A stretch of 64,000 nucleotides of DNA from Progne subis subis (GCA_022316685.1 JAKJHU010000005.1:11758707-11822706), one strand, 5' to 3'. Positions 1 through 13,277 are shown, counted from the first letter of the stretch. Numbers and translations are program-made. Notes: generated from the sequence alone by a model not told the origin.

Positions 1-789
1 ATCAAACAAGGGGGAATATGGAGCCAGAGCCTCAGTTTATTTACTCGAGTGTGAGTGAATGGAGAAATGCCAGTGTTAAATGTAGGTAAGCAAATACATA
101 ATCTGTCACTTAGACTCATTTTGACACTTGGTAAGAATAACTTACAAAGCATCCTGTTGGACTACAGTAAAAAAGCAAAGACTGTGTATATCTACTCCAT
201 CCATGCGCTTCTTACTAAGGAAGAGGTTTGTAACCCAATCCACTAACAAAATTAAACATGAATGTTGCCTAGCTCCATATACCTGTCACCCTGTGTAACT
301 TGGATGTCTATAATTTTGCTTCAGTGGAATGTGTTTATCCCTTCAGCAGGAAGAATAACCACTAGTATATGAAATACTTTAATTCTCTTAAATTGCTTAT
401 AAGTGACAAGTAGAGATTGAACGTAACCAAAATACCATCTCAAAATACATTTTGATACTCCAACTGAACCATTGAACAATATAGGATAGCCAAAGTCTCT
501 ACATGTATTTTCAATATTCCTTTATTATGCATAAGATTTTTTAGTTGTTACATGCTGACAGGATTTTTGTAGCATGACACAACTGATTTTTTTCCTAGGG
601 AACATTTGTAGGGGGTAAGCAAGCAAGCAACTCAGTCCATTGGGGAAGCTGGGAGCACTGATCTTTTGTTCCTGATCAGTGTGGTCAAGACATCCTATAT
701 CTCACTATTTCTGATTTGTATGTGTAGCTGGGGCTCTGTGTTTCCAAACCAAAGTGAGTAAGGTAATTGAAGTTGTTCTGTTCAAAGTT

Positions 790-791
<2 letters not shown>

Positions 792-827
<36 letters not shown>
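792..827. repeat. Poly-T tract, 36 bases
   Basis: An uninterrupted run of T. The sequence to its right does not contain a reverse-complement polyadenylation signal at the usual distance, so it does not look like the tail of a minus-strand retrocopy. It is best read as a simple-repeat expansion. Confidence 0.95.
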
Positions 828-833
<6 letters not shown>

Positions 834-1371
834 GTATGAAAGAATTAGTAGAATTAGTTTAACTTGTATCTGTAAACCACTCTCTTAGTGTGAATTTGAG
901 GGTATATCCTGTAAAGTATGCTGTAGGCAACTGACAACTGTGTTTGCAAGTAGGCAAATGTTACTTAACCCTCAGATAATGCTATGTTTAATTGATTTAA
1001 GTAGTTTGTTTGATTATTCATGTTTTTTTCTGCTGAGTTTCATGAATAGTCTATTGAATGAATTTGCTACCAGCTATTAATACAGTAGCATATAAGTAAA
1101 TAACACACAGTATTTTTGCAAGGCTATTTTCTGTTTCAAAAGTCTAAATACTGAAGCAGAGATTTGATTCAAAATGTCTCATTTAGCTAATCAAGGAGAA
1201 GAAATATCTGCTTTCTGTCTGGTATTCTGAGTTTTAGCATTCTTTTTGACTAGTTTTGCAATGAATTACTGTGGACAGCAAATAACTCAGGCAATAATTT
1301 TAAATTAATAACTGAGAAACTCACAACAATGTCTGCAGATTTAAAAAAAAAAAAGTGGTGTTGTGGTTTTT

Positions 1372-1373
<2 letters not shown>

Positions 1374-1457
<84 letters not shown>
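1374..1457. repeat. Poly-T tract, 84 bases
   Basis: The longest homopolymer in the window, preceded by a short T-rich stretch broken by GG pairs and by an A12 run at 1343-1354. CR1, the main avian LINE, does not end in poly-A, so this is unlikely to be a LINE-made tail. True length may differ, because such runs are hard to sequence. Confidence 0.95.
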
Positions 1458-1461
<4 letters not shown>

Positions 1462-3552
1462 GAGTAAGTTATTCACTGTGAGCTATCTGCTCAGCCATTA
1501 CTGTGCAGTAACTCTTCTTCAGGTAGGGCTTTGGAAAACATTAACACCTTGCTCCTATCCCTGCAGGATAAATATGGCTTGTTGCATGTCAGACCAGTGG
1601 TTAGGTAAGACGTCTATAGTGAATGGTTTCCAGGATTTTCCTTCTAGGCCAACAGTTAGTAAACTTTCAAAGTGCTGTGAAAATGGTTCCATTTTCCATT
1701 GGCCTCTGGATAATAAGTAGCAGGAACCCTGTAATTCACTGTGACTTCCTCAGTTCTTCTGAAAGTGAAGTCCAGGGTAAGAAGCCAGTTTCTTTTGGAT
1801 TTCCTTCATGTGGAAATTTGTTAACAGGAACTTGATTACTGCAGTGGAAGTAACTTGGGTAGTAATGGCTACTTCTGGCTATTTGCTGAAACAATCAATT
1901 GCACTAACAGTGCAGCAACAATCTCCTGCTGCTACTTTAGGTGTTCTTCCAATTTCAATAGCATTCCCTCCCCACCCCCGTAGAGTGAAGGTTCTTGCAA
2001 CAAAAGGCATTGCATGCTCCAGGCATTTTATCAGGCTGTGGTTGGGTCACAATTGCTTTGTTACACCTCAGACAGACTCTATGGGATATTTACAACCTTC
2101 CTCAACTTCAGAGCTACCTGCATGTATCCCCGACTCCTTGCTTGGTCTGGGCTGCCGTTTGTGTATATCAGGAACATCTTGAATACTATTGAGTGAGGTT
2201 GTGGCAAGTGCCTTTGCCTGTTGCAGGTAACAAATTATGCTTACATTTTTGGGAGTGTGACCAGAGACCACAGGCAGAAACAGGACTATATTTTGATGAG
2301 AAGTGTGCAAATATGGAGCAAAAAGTCTTGACATGGTATAAAGGCTGGAGGCAAATTGTAGTTAGTTCAAATGAAGGGCAAGGTGATGATAATCAAGATA
2401 ACTTTTTATTTTAATGCATATCTTTCAGTTGGCTAATCCTATGCACTTTTTTCCCAGTTGTGTTAAATTTTCTCCTCCTTATATTTTTCAGATATTATGT
2501 AGCACAAATTGTTACACTTCTGTCTCACCCTTCAGGCGCTTTCAAAGGCAAATGACCTTCATCCCAGCATTTTTTCATGGTGGGCTTTGCCTGGAATTGG
2601 AGAAAAGAAAAAATTGAAATGAACATCTCACTGTGATCATGCAGCTTGAGTCACTTGAACCATTTCAGATGGGAAAGTATTCTTAGTGGTCTTTCTGTGC
2701 TGACTAACTTATCTTCTAAGGGGGAAAGAAATCCACCTTTTGGTGTGGGTGCTTCACCTTTCCCCGGGAGATTTGTTTGCTGCTCTTTTGCTGCTTTAAC
2801 ACACTTGTTCCCTCATTTTTTTCATATGTTATCTGTGCCAGCAAAAGTGCTGGATTTCCCAGAATGAAGACAGTTCGGCAAACAAGGTAATCACTGAGGC
2901 TTTTATCAGTCAGTTCCTCAAAATTAAACTGAGCAACATTTATCTAGGAAAACATAGCATTGCTCTGCCTGGCGAATTTCCATTACTCTTGCATAATGTG
3001 GATACATTTGGCATAGACATACCATGAGGTTCAAGTCTCAGGAAAGGATGCCAAGTAGTCACATCTGCTGGCTTGGGTGCCAGAGCAAACACTCTGCATT
3101 GCCTGAGTCAGGGCTTATGCTTCTTTTAGAGTTCAGAAGAATAGTGGAGGAAAAATTGTCTGCGTGAAGGAATTTCAGCTGAATGTTTATATAGCTCTCA
3201 GATTTCTTTGTGCTGCTCTGAGGTCTCAGTACTGATTATCACCTAGATAACTGTTCCCCCAACACCAGGACAGCTCTTTCAAGATCAGTGAGACAATATG
3301 GTAGGAAAGCATTCAGCTGATAATTTACTGTGACTTTTATGAGACAAAGATGTGGAATTCCGTGTTGTATTACTTGCAAGATCCCACCTATTTGTAAGTT
3401 GTGGTTCATGCATGTGATTACTCAGAAATCCAAAGAAGTTAAATTTCCTCATAGTCGAAGAATACAGCCCTAGTGGGAGGAAATGGTAGATTGCTCTCCT
3501 TCACAATATCCCTGTCAAGCTCATGTACACTCATAGCAAAAGGAAAACTGCC

Positions 3553-3574
3553 TTTTTTTTTTTTTTTTTTTTTT
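3553..3574. repeat. Poly-T tract, 22 bases
   Basis: Uninterrupted T run in otherwise unique sequence. Confidence 0.95.
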
Positions 3575-5393
3575 CTTCCTTGGGAACAAGAATTGGACAC
3601 AACCAATCATTTGTCAGTTAAATCCCCCATTTGATTTCATAACTCCTGAGAAATGGTTTGCCTTACAGATAGTGGGGACTCATATGTCTTGACCATTGTT
3701 GAATGCAAAAGTGTAATTACACAGTTCGGTATGGTAAACTTGGTGCAGTTGACATTAAGAAAGCAACTGTTTTCTCTGGCAGTGGAAGTAAAAGATATAC
3801 AGTGAGAGGTTTTAAAAGGTCAATACAAAACTTACACATCTCCACCACAGCAACAGCAAAAAAGTGTGCAGGTGTAAGGCTGGCAGAAAGGTAAGGCTGG
3901 GGAAGTTGCCACAGTTCAAAACTAAGTATGCAGGATTCTCAAAACTACCTCAAGGTGCGTGTATCAGAGATTACTTTTAATTATTCAGATCAGTTGTACT
4001 TCTGTAGGCTCTCAGAAAACAGAACCACCTGTAGGAGGGATACCAGGTAGATACTACCCAGCATCACTGCACTATAGCAAGGCTGTCTGAAGATGATAAT
4101 TTTACAAGAGTGAAATAGAGCATGCATCACAAGCAGCAGCATCATGTAGATTTTGAGGGGGAGAGTCAAGGAACATTTGAGATGTTTTCCCTTAGGAGGA
4201 TTTCTCTAGAACATTTTGTGGATCTTAAGCTGCAGCTTTGCTTCTTCAGACCTACTTCTGCAACATTTCCTTTATCGGTTAAAGGTATAGATGTTCATGA
4301 AACTTACATTTCAGAAGGACAAGCACACATTTTTCTTAAACAGCCTGAAATAAGTATGTCCAAGTGTTCCTGGCAAAAATGGCTGATAACTTTGGAACTG
4401 GAAATGAACCATGCCACCTGAGTCAGACATATCTAGAGAACTGGATTTAACACTTGGAAAGAACATTTTGGCAGACACATGGAGTTTGTGTGTCATTCAG
4501 AAATAATTAATTCATTTAGGTATTTGATGGTATACTTTACAAGAAGCAGGCATAGACTCCATCCACGTGATACATCATTTGCTGCAAGCAATTTACGCAC
4601 ATCTTATTCTTCACTTCAAAAGGGAAGATCAGCCAGTGCCAGAATTGCTACAAGTGGTCTACCAGACAGAAGCCTCTTATAGCAGGACTATTTTATGACA
4701 TAGATATTTGTGGAGTAAGGGCAAACACAATCCACTTGTGAAGCTCCATTCTAAAAATAATCTTGCAATAAGCTACATTATAAAAGAATAGCCCTAAAAG
4801 CAAAAAAACCCCACAAGGACAGTTCCTCAATTATTTCTCTGCATCAGCTGTCTGAGTATGAAATGCCATCATGACTGACCATAGGGAAGTGATTTATGAC
4901 TAAAATGAAGCCTGCAATGACTAAAGGTCTACAAGAGACTGGAGAGTTTATTTGCTGAATTACTATGCAAATTTAAGAATTAAATTTTCTTTCAGCTCCT
5001 AAGGGAATAAGGGGGATTACTAAAGAGAAGGAATCTGACATGATTGAAAAAAAAAGAGAGCTGGAATTTGTAGGATTCTCTGCAGTTCTGTCCTGCACAG
5101 TAGGCATCACAGCAGTTAGTAGGAGTTACTACAGAGATTTCCAGGAAGATTTGTACAAAGCAGGGGAAGTACAATGAGGAAATATAAAACCTCCACTGCG
5201 TAAGTCAACTTTTATTTGTTTGTCTGTTTGCAAAACGGAACTATGAATTTATCTTCAAGACCTCAAGTGAACTCCACACTTCTTGCTTTTGTATTTAACC
5301 AACTCAAAACAACCAGATAACTTCAGAAAAGAAAAAATAAGTCAAACAAGAAACAACAACCCTCTGGTTTGACTGATCTGAGCCTTTCAAAAC

Positions 5394-5486
5394 TTTATTT
5401 ATTTATTTGTTTGTTTGTTTGTTTGTTTGTTTGTTTGTTTGTTTGTTTTCATTATTACACACACACACCCCCCCCCCCCCCCCCCC
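5394..5486. repeat. Compound microsatellite (TTTA)n(TTTG)n(AC)n(C)19
   Basis: About three TTTA units run into about ten TTTG units, then a short AC stretch and 19 C. On the minus strand the TTTA units read as overlapping AATAAA polyadenylation signals. They lie about 300 bases downstream of the stop codon of the minus-strand frame at 5707-5949, so they could serve as its 3' end signal. The C run forms a G tract on the minus strand. Confidence 0.9.
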
Positions 5487-5525
5487 AAGCTTGGTAGTTT
5501 GAACAAGAGACTTCTGTTTTGACAG

Positions 5526-5945
5526 CCTGTCTCCTGGGTTCCCCACTGAAAAGGCCAAAGCTCCCAGTGAAGCAGTAGTAGCTGCCTTTAAACAGGAGCT
5601 GAGCGCTTCTCGCTTTCCTGTTCTGCATGCAAATGGAGAGAGAGGCTCCATGCTGCCCGGCTCGGCTACGCTTCCCCCTACTGTGCCTTCTGCACGGCAG
5701 TGGCCGCTACAAGTGATCATCCAGCGTGTCTGTGAGCGTGTTAATGTCCCTGATCCCGGTGCACTGATCACCCACTGCGGCAGGGGACTCGTCATCTGTA
5801 CAAACAGCGTCTGAGGAGCCCGCAGCTTCCCGGCTGTACGTGACAGAGAGCTCTGCTTTATGCTCTGCCTGTTCAGCAGAGCTCAGTGAAGGGCAGCTGC
5901 CCCTTCCATGCTCGTAAGTAACACTTCCATGACAACACCTTCGGC
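5526..5945. other. CpG-rich, exon-like patch with plus-strand splice signals
   Basis: I count roughly 17 CpG dinucleotides between about 5590 and 5945, far more than in neighbouring DNA, which is AT-rich and CpG-poor. On the plus strand a pyrimidine-rich stretch ends in AG at 5524-5525, and a GTAAGT donor core begins at 5911; together they would bound an exon of about 385 bases. A second strong acceptor-like site (TTTCTTCCTAG) ends at 5972. An ATG on the plus strand at 5635 opens only a 27-residue frame. The minus strand carries an open 80-residue frame ending in TAG (listed separately). The patch may be a small CpG island with a first exon, a terminal coding exon of a gene on the other strand, or neither. 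The sequence alone does not decide. Confidence 0.4.
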
Positions 5946-5949
5946 TCAT
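5707..5949 (-). CDS. Possible terminal coding exon or C-terminal tail, unidentified
   Basis: An 80-residue minus-strand frame ending at a TAG. I cannot assign it to a family. The composition resembles a real protein tail: it is rich in Ser, Thr, Glu and Asp, has no low-complexity run, and ends in Asp-Asp-His-Leu. Two similar tyrosine segments (SVTYE near residue 9 and LSVTYS near residue 34) resemble receptor tail motifs, but this is only a visual impression. On the minus strand the stop is followed by about 300 bases and then overlapping AATAAA signals at 5394-5407, a plausible 3' untranslated region. Against this, no strong minus-strand splice acceptor stands before the frame, and the ATG at its left may be fortuitous. 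If real it would be the last exon of a gene whose other exons lie at higher coordinates. Confidence 0.25.
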   Translation of the reverse strand: MSRRCCHGSVTYEHGRGSCPSLSSAEQAEHKAELSVTYSREAAGSSDAVCTDDESPAAVGDQCTGIRDINTLTDTLDDHL

Positions 5950-8900
5950 TAGTTTTGTTTGTTTCTTCCTAGAATGGCAGTATATTTTCTAGGGTTTTTT
6001 AGTGTGCTAAAGAATGGGCCATCATATCTGTTACTAAGCTACCCACGGGGTAATTCAGGAAAAGGCTGAAGGCTTTATAAACAGAGGAGAAATGATCACA
6101 CGGCAGAAACTATATTTACTCCTTCAACCCCCACCTCACCACCTGATCCTCCACTGCAGTGCCAGTACCAGCGCCCAGTACACACGTTTGTAGTCACACA
6201 TGCATGAAAACGTGTTCAGTGAGAAGTGAGAAGCTCAAAAACCCAAATTGACAAAATCTAAAGCAAAAGTAGTCAAGATGTTGCCCTCTTCTACCTTGCT
6301 GTTTGTTAATTTCTTTAATGGAGGAAAAAGTGATGTTGCCTTCCCTCTGCCAAGGGGAAACCAAGTAGCCTAGTAGCCCCAGAAGGGTCAAAGGGAGATG
6401 GACTCATATGGGAGTGGGAAGCAGATGGGCTATCATGCTATTTGTGAAAGTAGATGTATGAGTTGACACATGTAGTGGTTTTCTTGGGGCCATACAGCAG
6501 CTCTGGGCTGCCAAGACACAAGCCATGATTTACACCTCATTTTTGACCTGCCTCTGCACCCCGAGTCAGGGATTTGAAGCTGTAAAATCTGTACCAGTAT
6601 GAGATTTCAGTGCCATAGCTTGGGAAAAACTTATAGTCAGTTGGCATCATGAAACGTGCCCTAAATTGACACCCTAGAAATGAAGAAAAGACAGAAACAG
6701 AAATAGGTGAAATCTCCATTCAGTCATGTAAAATCCTTTGCTCTTTGACCCCCCCATCCCCCCAAAAAAAGTAATCTTATAATTCTATATGGAAGTTTAC
6801 TTTCCTCCCTAAACCCTACAAAATCTGGTTAAATCTCTAAGTCTAAGCAAAGATTTTTAATAAATTTCACAGCACAAATATTTCAAAACACTTCTGTGTG
6901 GAAGATCATGCATGTGCAGCAGATATTCCCATAGTTTTGTTCTTTTCTGCTAAATCTGAATGGCCTTTTTTTGCTCTTGCTATAAAGACTACACCCTAAC
7001 TGCAGCATATGGGCACAGATGAAGAACGGCAACACAATTGTTTTTCTATTTTCTGCACACACCTACCCACAATGAGTACAGCTAACTCTCATTGCTGCTA
7101 TGAGCTGTGCACATGAGCAGCAGCCAGGCATATACAACAGGCTGGGGATAAGGATTCATGCAACAGAGAATAAAGTAGGATTAGTGCAGGGCTGAAGAAG
7201 GACAGAGGCAGCAGGGCACCTCAGCTAGTCCTCTGGTAAGAGAGAGAGGAAAAGGTGCACAGTATGCTGCTCCCTCAAAAGATACTGAGAGCAGAAGGGA
7301 GAGAGAAAGTATGGGACTGACCACTGGTTAAAAAATCCACAAAGAAGAGATAATGTCACCTTCAGGGAGGAGGTGGTTCTCTAAGTGCTGATTCAGGTAT
7401 AGTCTGAACCAGGGCAGAGAGATATTGAAATGAAAAGGCTTCTGTTTACTTTAAAAAATTGCTGTGCAATGATTATCTACTTGGGTCTCTGCCACTTTCT
7501 TCCCAGCAGTTTTCCCCTCCTATAATCTGGTATTTCTTATTTGCAGTGGCACTTTGGCACACAAGCTGGTCTCTGCCAGCTCACCTGCTACCCCAGCCAG
7601 CTTTCACAGTAGCCAAAAATCCCCCACTGCTCCTGCCTTTCGCTGACAGCACTTTCTGGAGTAAATATTGCCTGGTAGTTTAACTTTAAAGCCCACAAGA
7701 TGTGGCATGCATCAGGTCACACTTCCTTTGTTGTCACCAGTGTTCTCCATGTCAGGATGGGGACAAGAAGAAAGGCACAAAATGTGACTGAGGTATGCTA
7801 AGCCTTCAATGCCTAATTACTGTAAGCCAGAATGCCCATCCCTTAGTTTTATAAGCATCAGCTTAACTCACAAAATTTGGTAAAAAAAAAATAAATTACA
7901 CCCTGAGGCAAATTTTCTCATTCAAGTTAAACATTTTTCTCTTGAACAGCAGGGTTTATAAAGGAAATGCTGATACAATCTTAACCTTGGCAGCACAAGC
8001 ACTGGGGCTGTGTTAATCAATGTAAAGAGTAGAACCAGTGCTTCAAGCATTAGTAAGAATCCCTGAGATCTTTGCATGGAGTGGTAAAAAAAAACCAAAA
8101 AAACCGAAAAAAACCAAGTCACAACTCAACAAAAAAGGTTTGGAAATTTCCTTTCCTCTACTGAGGTTCAAAGGCTTCTTTCTCTCTCTGTGATATGAAA
8201 ACAATATGAAAATAAAGTGTCATTTAGGCGCAGTCTTAAAGCTGAAGATTAGTCCTATCTGCGCGCAGATCTTAGCTTCAGGCCAGAAGAAAGTAGCCAC
8301 ACGTTCCTACATATGTAGAAGCTGTGTGCATGTGGCAGAACAGTTGCAACAGGGACAGCCTGTTACTAGGAAGCAGATATGCTGAGTTTCAGGTTCATGT
8401 TACCAGGAGACTTGAAAAAGTTGAAACTCAGCCTAACCAGGCTGCCAATGGCCTCTAATGAAAATTTCCATTTGGAAAGGCTTGATGTTGACTTGGCATG
8501 ACACCAAAAAAGCAGCCTGCTGCAAATTTTTACACCAATTGTATTTCTCCTAATTAAACCCTGTCTGACCTCAGCATTAAAAACCAATTTGTTTCAAGAT
8601 ATAACCAGCACACAGAAGCAATTACATTCAGTTTGCCCTATTAACATTTTTTGGCTTCTGTGTTTTCCAGTGCTTCTACTATTGCAAATGCTGTGTGGGA
8701 GCCAGAGGTATAGAAAATGTGGAGTGTCTAAAATTTTTTGTTGGGTAGAGAGGGAATGGAGGAGAGAAACAGAAGCTTGAACTGAAAGTATCATCAACTT
8801 TTATTCATACAATAGGCACCCAGAAGTAGTGCTTAGATGATGCCTTCAAGTTTATTCAGGGACAATGAAAGACAGAAATGAAGTGACTTTTGCAAACCAC

Positions 8901-10969
8901 TGAAAACATATATATCAGTGTCCTACAATTAAAAAAAAAGGCATAATATAATTATTCTCTATCCTAACTTTTTATTTTTCATTCAGTTCTCTAACTTGTG
9001 CTTTTCACCAGTCTGATATCACAAATATCAGAAAGGACTACCTTTGGTGCCCTGTCTGTGGAACACTAGCCCTAGCAGGGCACAGGCTGCATTCGTCTCT
9101 GTCTTTCTGAGGGTCAGGGAAAAGTGGCTGTCAGAAGACAAGTGATTTGGAGGTGAAGGTGGGGCCATGCTGCACCTCCAATACTGAGGGGTATCTGTGG
9201 AGGATTTTCCAGTTCCTTAAGGGTCTTTCTCGCTGACAACTTCAGTAAAGCTCAGGCACAGAGAGAATTATTTAATACTATGTAACATGTAAGAATATAG
9301 AAATCATTTATGCATCATGATTTCTTCACAAGCCAGTGCTCTGGAAGACCTCTGTCCCCTGTGTATAGCAGTGTGCTGAAGGACCTACCTTAAGTGGTGA
9401 GGAGCCTGAAGGAAGGTAGTGAAAGGAGAAGGGGGTGTCCTGTTGACCACACATTCTCCAACATACACAGGATGGGTAAAATGTAAAAGACAGTTGTAGA
9501 CAGCAGAGAAAAGAGATGAATGAAACAACCAAATGAGGTGTGTCCTGAACAGGACAAGTCAATTACAGTTTGGAGATTTCTACATCTTCAGTCCACATCG
9601 GGATAGCGCTGAAAGTTAGATTAGATCTTTCTGTCTTTCTATGTCGTTGTGAGACTGAAGAAGACTTTCCAGTGTTCAGATATTCAAGGAACTGTCTGGA
9701 AAATAGCAGCAAGATATGTTTGTGCCAAGGCCATTAACCCTCTATTCTTGCCAACATCAAATTAAATAAACTGAGAAAACAATTTGCATAACACTGTCAC
9801 AGCGATATACAGTCAAGGCAACCTTTTGGAAGACTGAGCTTATGAAGAGGTTTAGTAGAGTAGATACAGTCCATGGCTGCATGGTAAGACCTGGGAGTGA
9901 CCAGGTGCGACTTTTGGAAACAAGCTCCACAGATCTATGCACAGCTCTCACATACAGTGGTATTTGACTCCTGCTCAGCTCTTATGGGCCACAAAGTATA
10001 GTCTTCTGCTTTGACCTCTGTGCAAACTGCTGGCAGGTTTTCCTGGTGGTCTTCTAGAGGCTGATGAGATCCAGAAATGTGCATAAATATGTGAGCCATT
10101 TGAGAGCAACAAGAGAACAGAAAAAAAGAGTTTGTGATTGATGTGAAAATATCTAAAACGAATCCTTCTGTCACTGTCTGTACCTGTTCTTGCTCTTTAC
10201 AAGCTGTTGAACCTCGAGTTCTCTTTGAGCAGAACAGCAGCAGCCACTTCCCTGCCCTGCTTACACTTGAACTAAGCACGAGACATTTCTGTACCAGATT
10301 TGTATCTGGTTATTTTTTGTGTCCACATGACAGGGAATGGAGTAGCAGGATATGCAATCTGGAACACAAGATCTGAAACTCTGAGATAGGACACAAAACA
10401 ATATAATGCACATCTGGAGTCTCAAATCTTTATGCTAAACAGTTATAGCTATTTACAGTTGCCTCAGATTTGCTATGGATTAGCAAAAAGAAATAAAAAA
10501 TGTATGTATGCATAATTATCAAAGTATGCTTTAACTTGAGAGATTCTTTCAGCTCTCAAGAAAACATTTAAGACTGAGTAAATGAAAATGTGCATTTACA
10601 CATTGTCTATCTATGAACATTCTTTTCAATGTATTTGCATATTTGAACAATTGTCTATAAAGAATGTGTTGTTCAATCCCACAGATAAACCCAAGAGAGC
10701 ATGGCTAAACCCTATGCTAACGCACTGAAAGCATAAATCTTAATTTTATTTAAGTACCAACTCATGTAGTTTAATTTTCTTTCTTGTTCTGATTTTGTTC
10801 CCCTATCTCAGTCTCATCAAAAACAAAACAACCACTCAAATACTACATATCTCAGCGTCTTGAAAAGGTAAGAAAAAACCCTATGAAAAGGGAAGTCCTC
10901 TAAGCTTTCTTTTGGAGCTGTCTGGAAGCAGATACAACATTTTCTTTACAGTCGATTGTGTAAATATGA
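5950..10969. other. Unique non-coding DNA
   Basis: No open frame with recognisable content and no clear transposon. Several moderate frames on both strands (for example 8594-8797 minus, 9326-9562 minus) overlap each other and look random. Nothing further can be supported. Confidence 0.55.
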
Positions 10970-11190
10970 AAATACCTGGAAATGGAATATATTTAGGCAA
11001 GTTTTAAAATGCATAATATTTATTCAACTCTAATAGCTTTTTATTAGGAGTCAATAGGGTCTATCAACTAAATGGGTATTTCAACCATTTTCAATAGATG
11101 CATTATTTACTCAATAGACCATAATGATTTTGAAGGAGGCATTAGGGCCTATTATGCAAATCTCTATGTATTGTAGGTGTATTCAAAAAT
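10970..11190. promoter_or_regulatory. Candidate conserved non-coding block with octamer motif
   Basis: This AT-rich block is not a simple repeat. It contains three copies of TCAATAG (starting 11051, 11091, 11111) and one perfect octamer ATGCAAAT (11154-11161), the POU-factor site. Repeated short motifs around an octamer are typical of vertebrate enhancers. No conservation data are available here, so the call rests on motif content alone. Confidence 0.25.
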
Positions 11191-13214
11191 AGTGAAATTT
11201 TGACCCTGGCTGTTCTACACATCCTGATGCCATCGCTCTTTAAAAAGCAAATTATGTAAACCTAGTTTGAATGAAATAGAAAGGTTAGAAGTAACACAGT
11301 CGAAATAATAGATTTTTTTGGGTTGGGCTGCAGAGCAGAGAATATAAAAAAAGTTTTAGTCCAACTTGAAGCAGCCTTTCTCTTCAACAAAATATATTTA
11401 AAAAAAAGGAAAAGTAATTGTGTCTTAGAAGAAACATTTCCTTTCCCACACAATGTTTTCACTCCTTTTCTACCCAGTAGCTACACAAATAACTTTACTG
11501 CATTTTTGGTTGGTTAAAACATTTTCCCAGGAGACCTGCAATGAATAACCTGCTTGATACTGGATGTGAGCAGGAGAGGTTTGAACAAGTATCTGGACCT
11601 TTGCTAAGATGGCAATGCCAGTCACCCAGCACTCCAGTTGGTCAGTCCTCTAATTTCTTTCCAGCCACACTGCTGAAAAATTATGTCAGACTGATTGAGA
11701 ACAAATTTAAAAAAAAAAAAAACAACAAAAAACCCTGCAGGTAAAAAACCTATAGAAATGGCCTATTTGTAATGGTATGGGGAAATCCTAATAGCTTTTG
11801 GTAGGTGGCCTGATTCAAAACTAATGGGTAATAATGGAGATGTTTCATACAGTTTCAGTGAGGTTTGGCTCTGTGTTCCTTGTTGCATGCCAGACACAAA
11901 TAGATTTCTTTAGGGATACTTATTAAAATTCTAGAGGACACATAGAACCAAAAAAGATACTTTTGACTCACATAAACAGCATGAAACTCTCTCAAATTCA
12001 GCTGAAAGTGTCAAAACAGGTGTCTTCATTCTTATCAAATACTGAAAAAAAGCATTTCTGAAATAAATTAAAAAATATATAAGTCCATACTCAACAATTT
12101 AGCATAGAGAAATGAATCCTGTACTAAGACATCCAGACTCAATGACCGCAGGTAATATTATAAAATTTTGGACAAAATATTTTGTGCATGTGTCTTTATA
12201 GCTTGTACAAAGTGTTTAGGTACTGGGTGGATGCTACTGCCTGGTGCTTTGGCTCTTCTGTGTGTCTACAGAACAGAAAATAACAAAAATGTGACATTAG
12301 AAAACTTCAAAATTGACATTCTTTAATTTGCTGTGTACTGCAAAATTCTTTTGTTTTGAAGGGCTCTTTTTTTTTCTTTTTATTTTAAACGCTGAAATTT
12401 TTGAAACCAAACAAATGACCAAATGACTGGGTCTGCCTCTGTCAGGAGCAGATACATAGAACATCTGCAGAAAAACTTAGTGTGACTTACATGCAGCAAC
12501 AACAATGACTTAGTTACATTCTTTAGCTGTGTGTTATTAAGTCCAATCAGTGTTTTCAAGAAAGGGCACAGTCTCTGGTAAGGCAGGGTTTGTAGAAAGA
12601 AGCAATATTTTGTATGAAATCATACTGTTTGGAATTATGTGCATTGGACATACATTCTTGGTTGTGTACAGCTGGTGTATTTGGAGAAAACCAGATGGAC
12701 TTCTGCATCCAGACCCTTCATCATGTTCTGTTCATCAGAATTAATTTGCAATTACAGCCTGGAGGATGACCAAGATTATACAACTATGTTAGATTATATG
12801 TATTCGTCGTATCTTCCTCTGAGGACCACATGAGGTGAGTTAGCCACACTGCCACTTGTAGCTTCCTTAGTTTTACTAGTGGCAGCAGGTGGGTTTTCTT
12901 CACAGAATAAGGTTGCTAGTGAACATCAGCCCCGATCTCCACAAACCAAGAGCTGACACTGAGAGCAGGGTGAGCCAAATGGCCATCCCATGGCAGTGTA
13001 GCTGGGCAGCTGTTCTTGCTGGCCTGGAGCTTATAGGAATAAATGTGAGGTAAAAATGGACAGTGCATAAGGACCAACCAGAAATGAGGGTGAAGATTTG
13101 AGTAACTTGACTATTTTGACAAAAGAACCCCAACCTTGCTATGCTTATCTAGATTTTATTTGTGATTTATGATCTCATACCTGCAACAACAAAACTTCAA
13201 ATTTTCTTTTATTT

Positions 13215-13277
<63 letters not shown>

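Larger units (their letters stand above)
1..5393. other. Unique AT-rich non-coding DNA
   Basis: No reading frame here exceeds about 125 residues, and none shows a recognisable domain. The longest (1808-2182, plus) has no family resemblance that I can see. Homopolymer T tracts inside this stretch are listed separately. I see no transposon ends. It fits intergenic or intronic sequence. Confidence 0.6.

Noticed and set aside
1374..1457. Poly-T tracts as tails of processed pseudogenes
   Set aside because: No polyadenylation signal, gene-like sequence or target duplication next to any of the long T runs.
12832..12839. AGGTGAGT splice-donor-like site after a short plus frame
   Set aside because: Donor-like octamers occur by chance; no acceptor, promoter or conserved frame goes with it.
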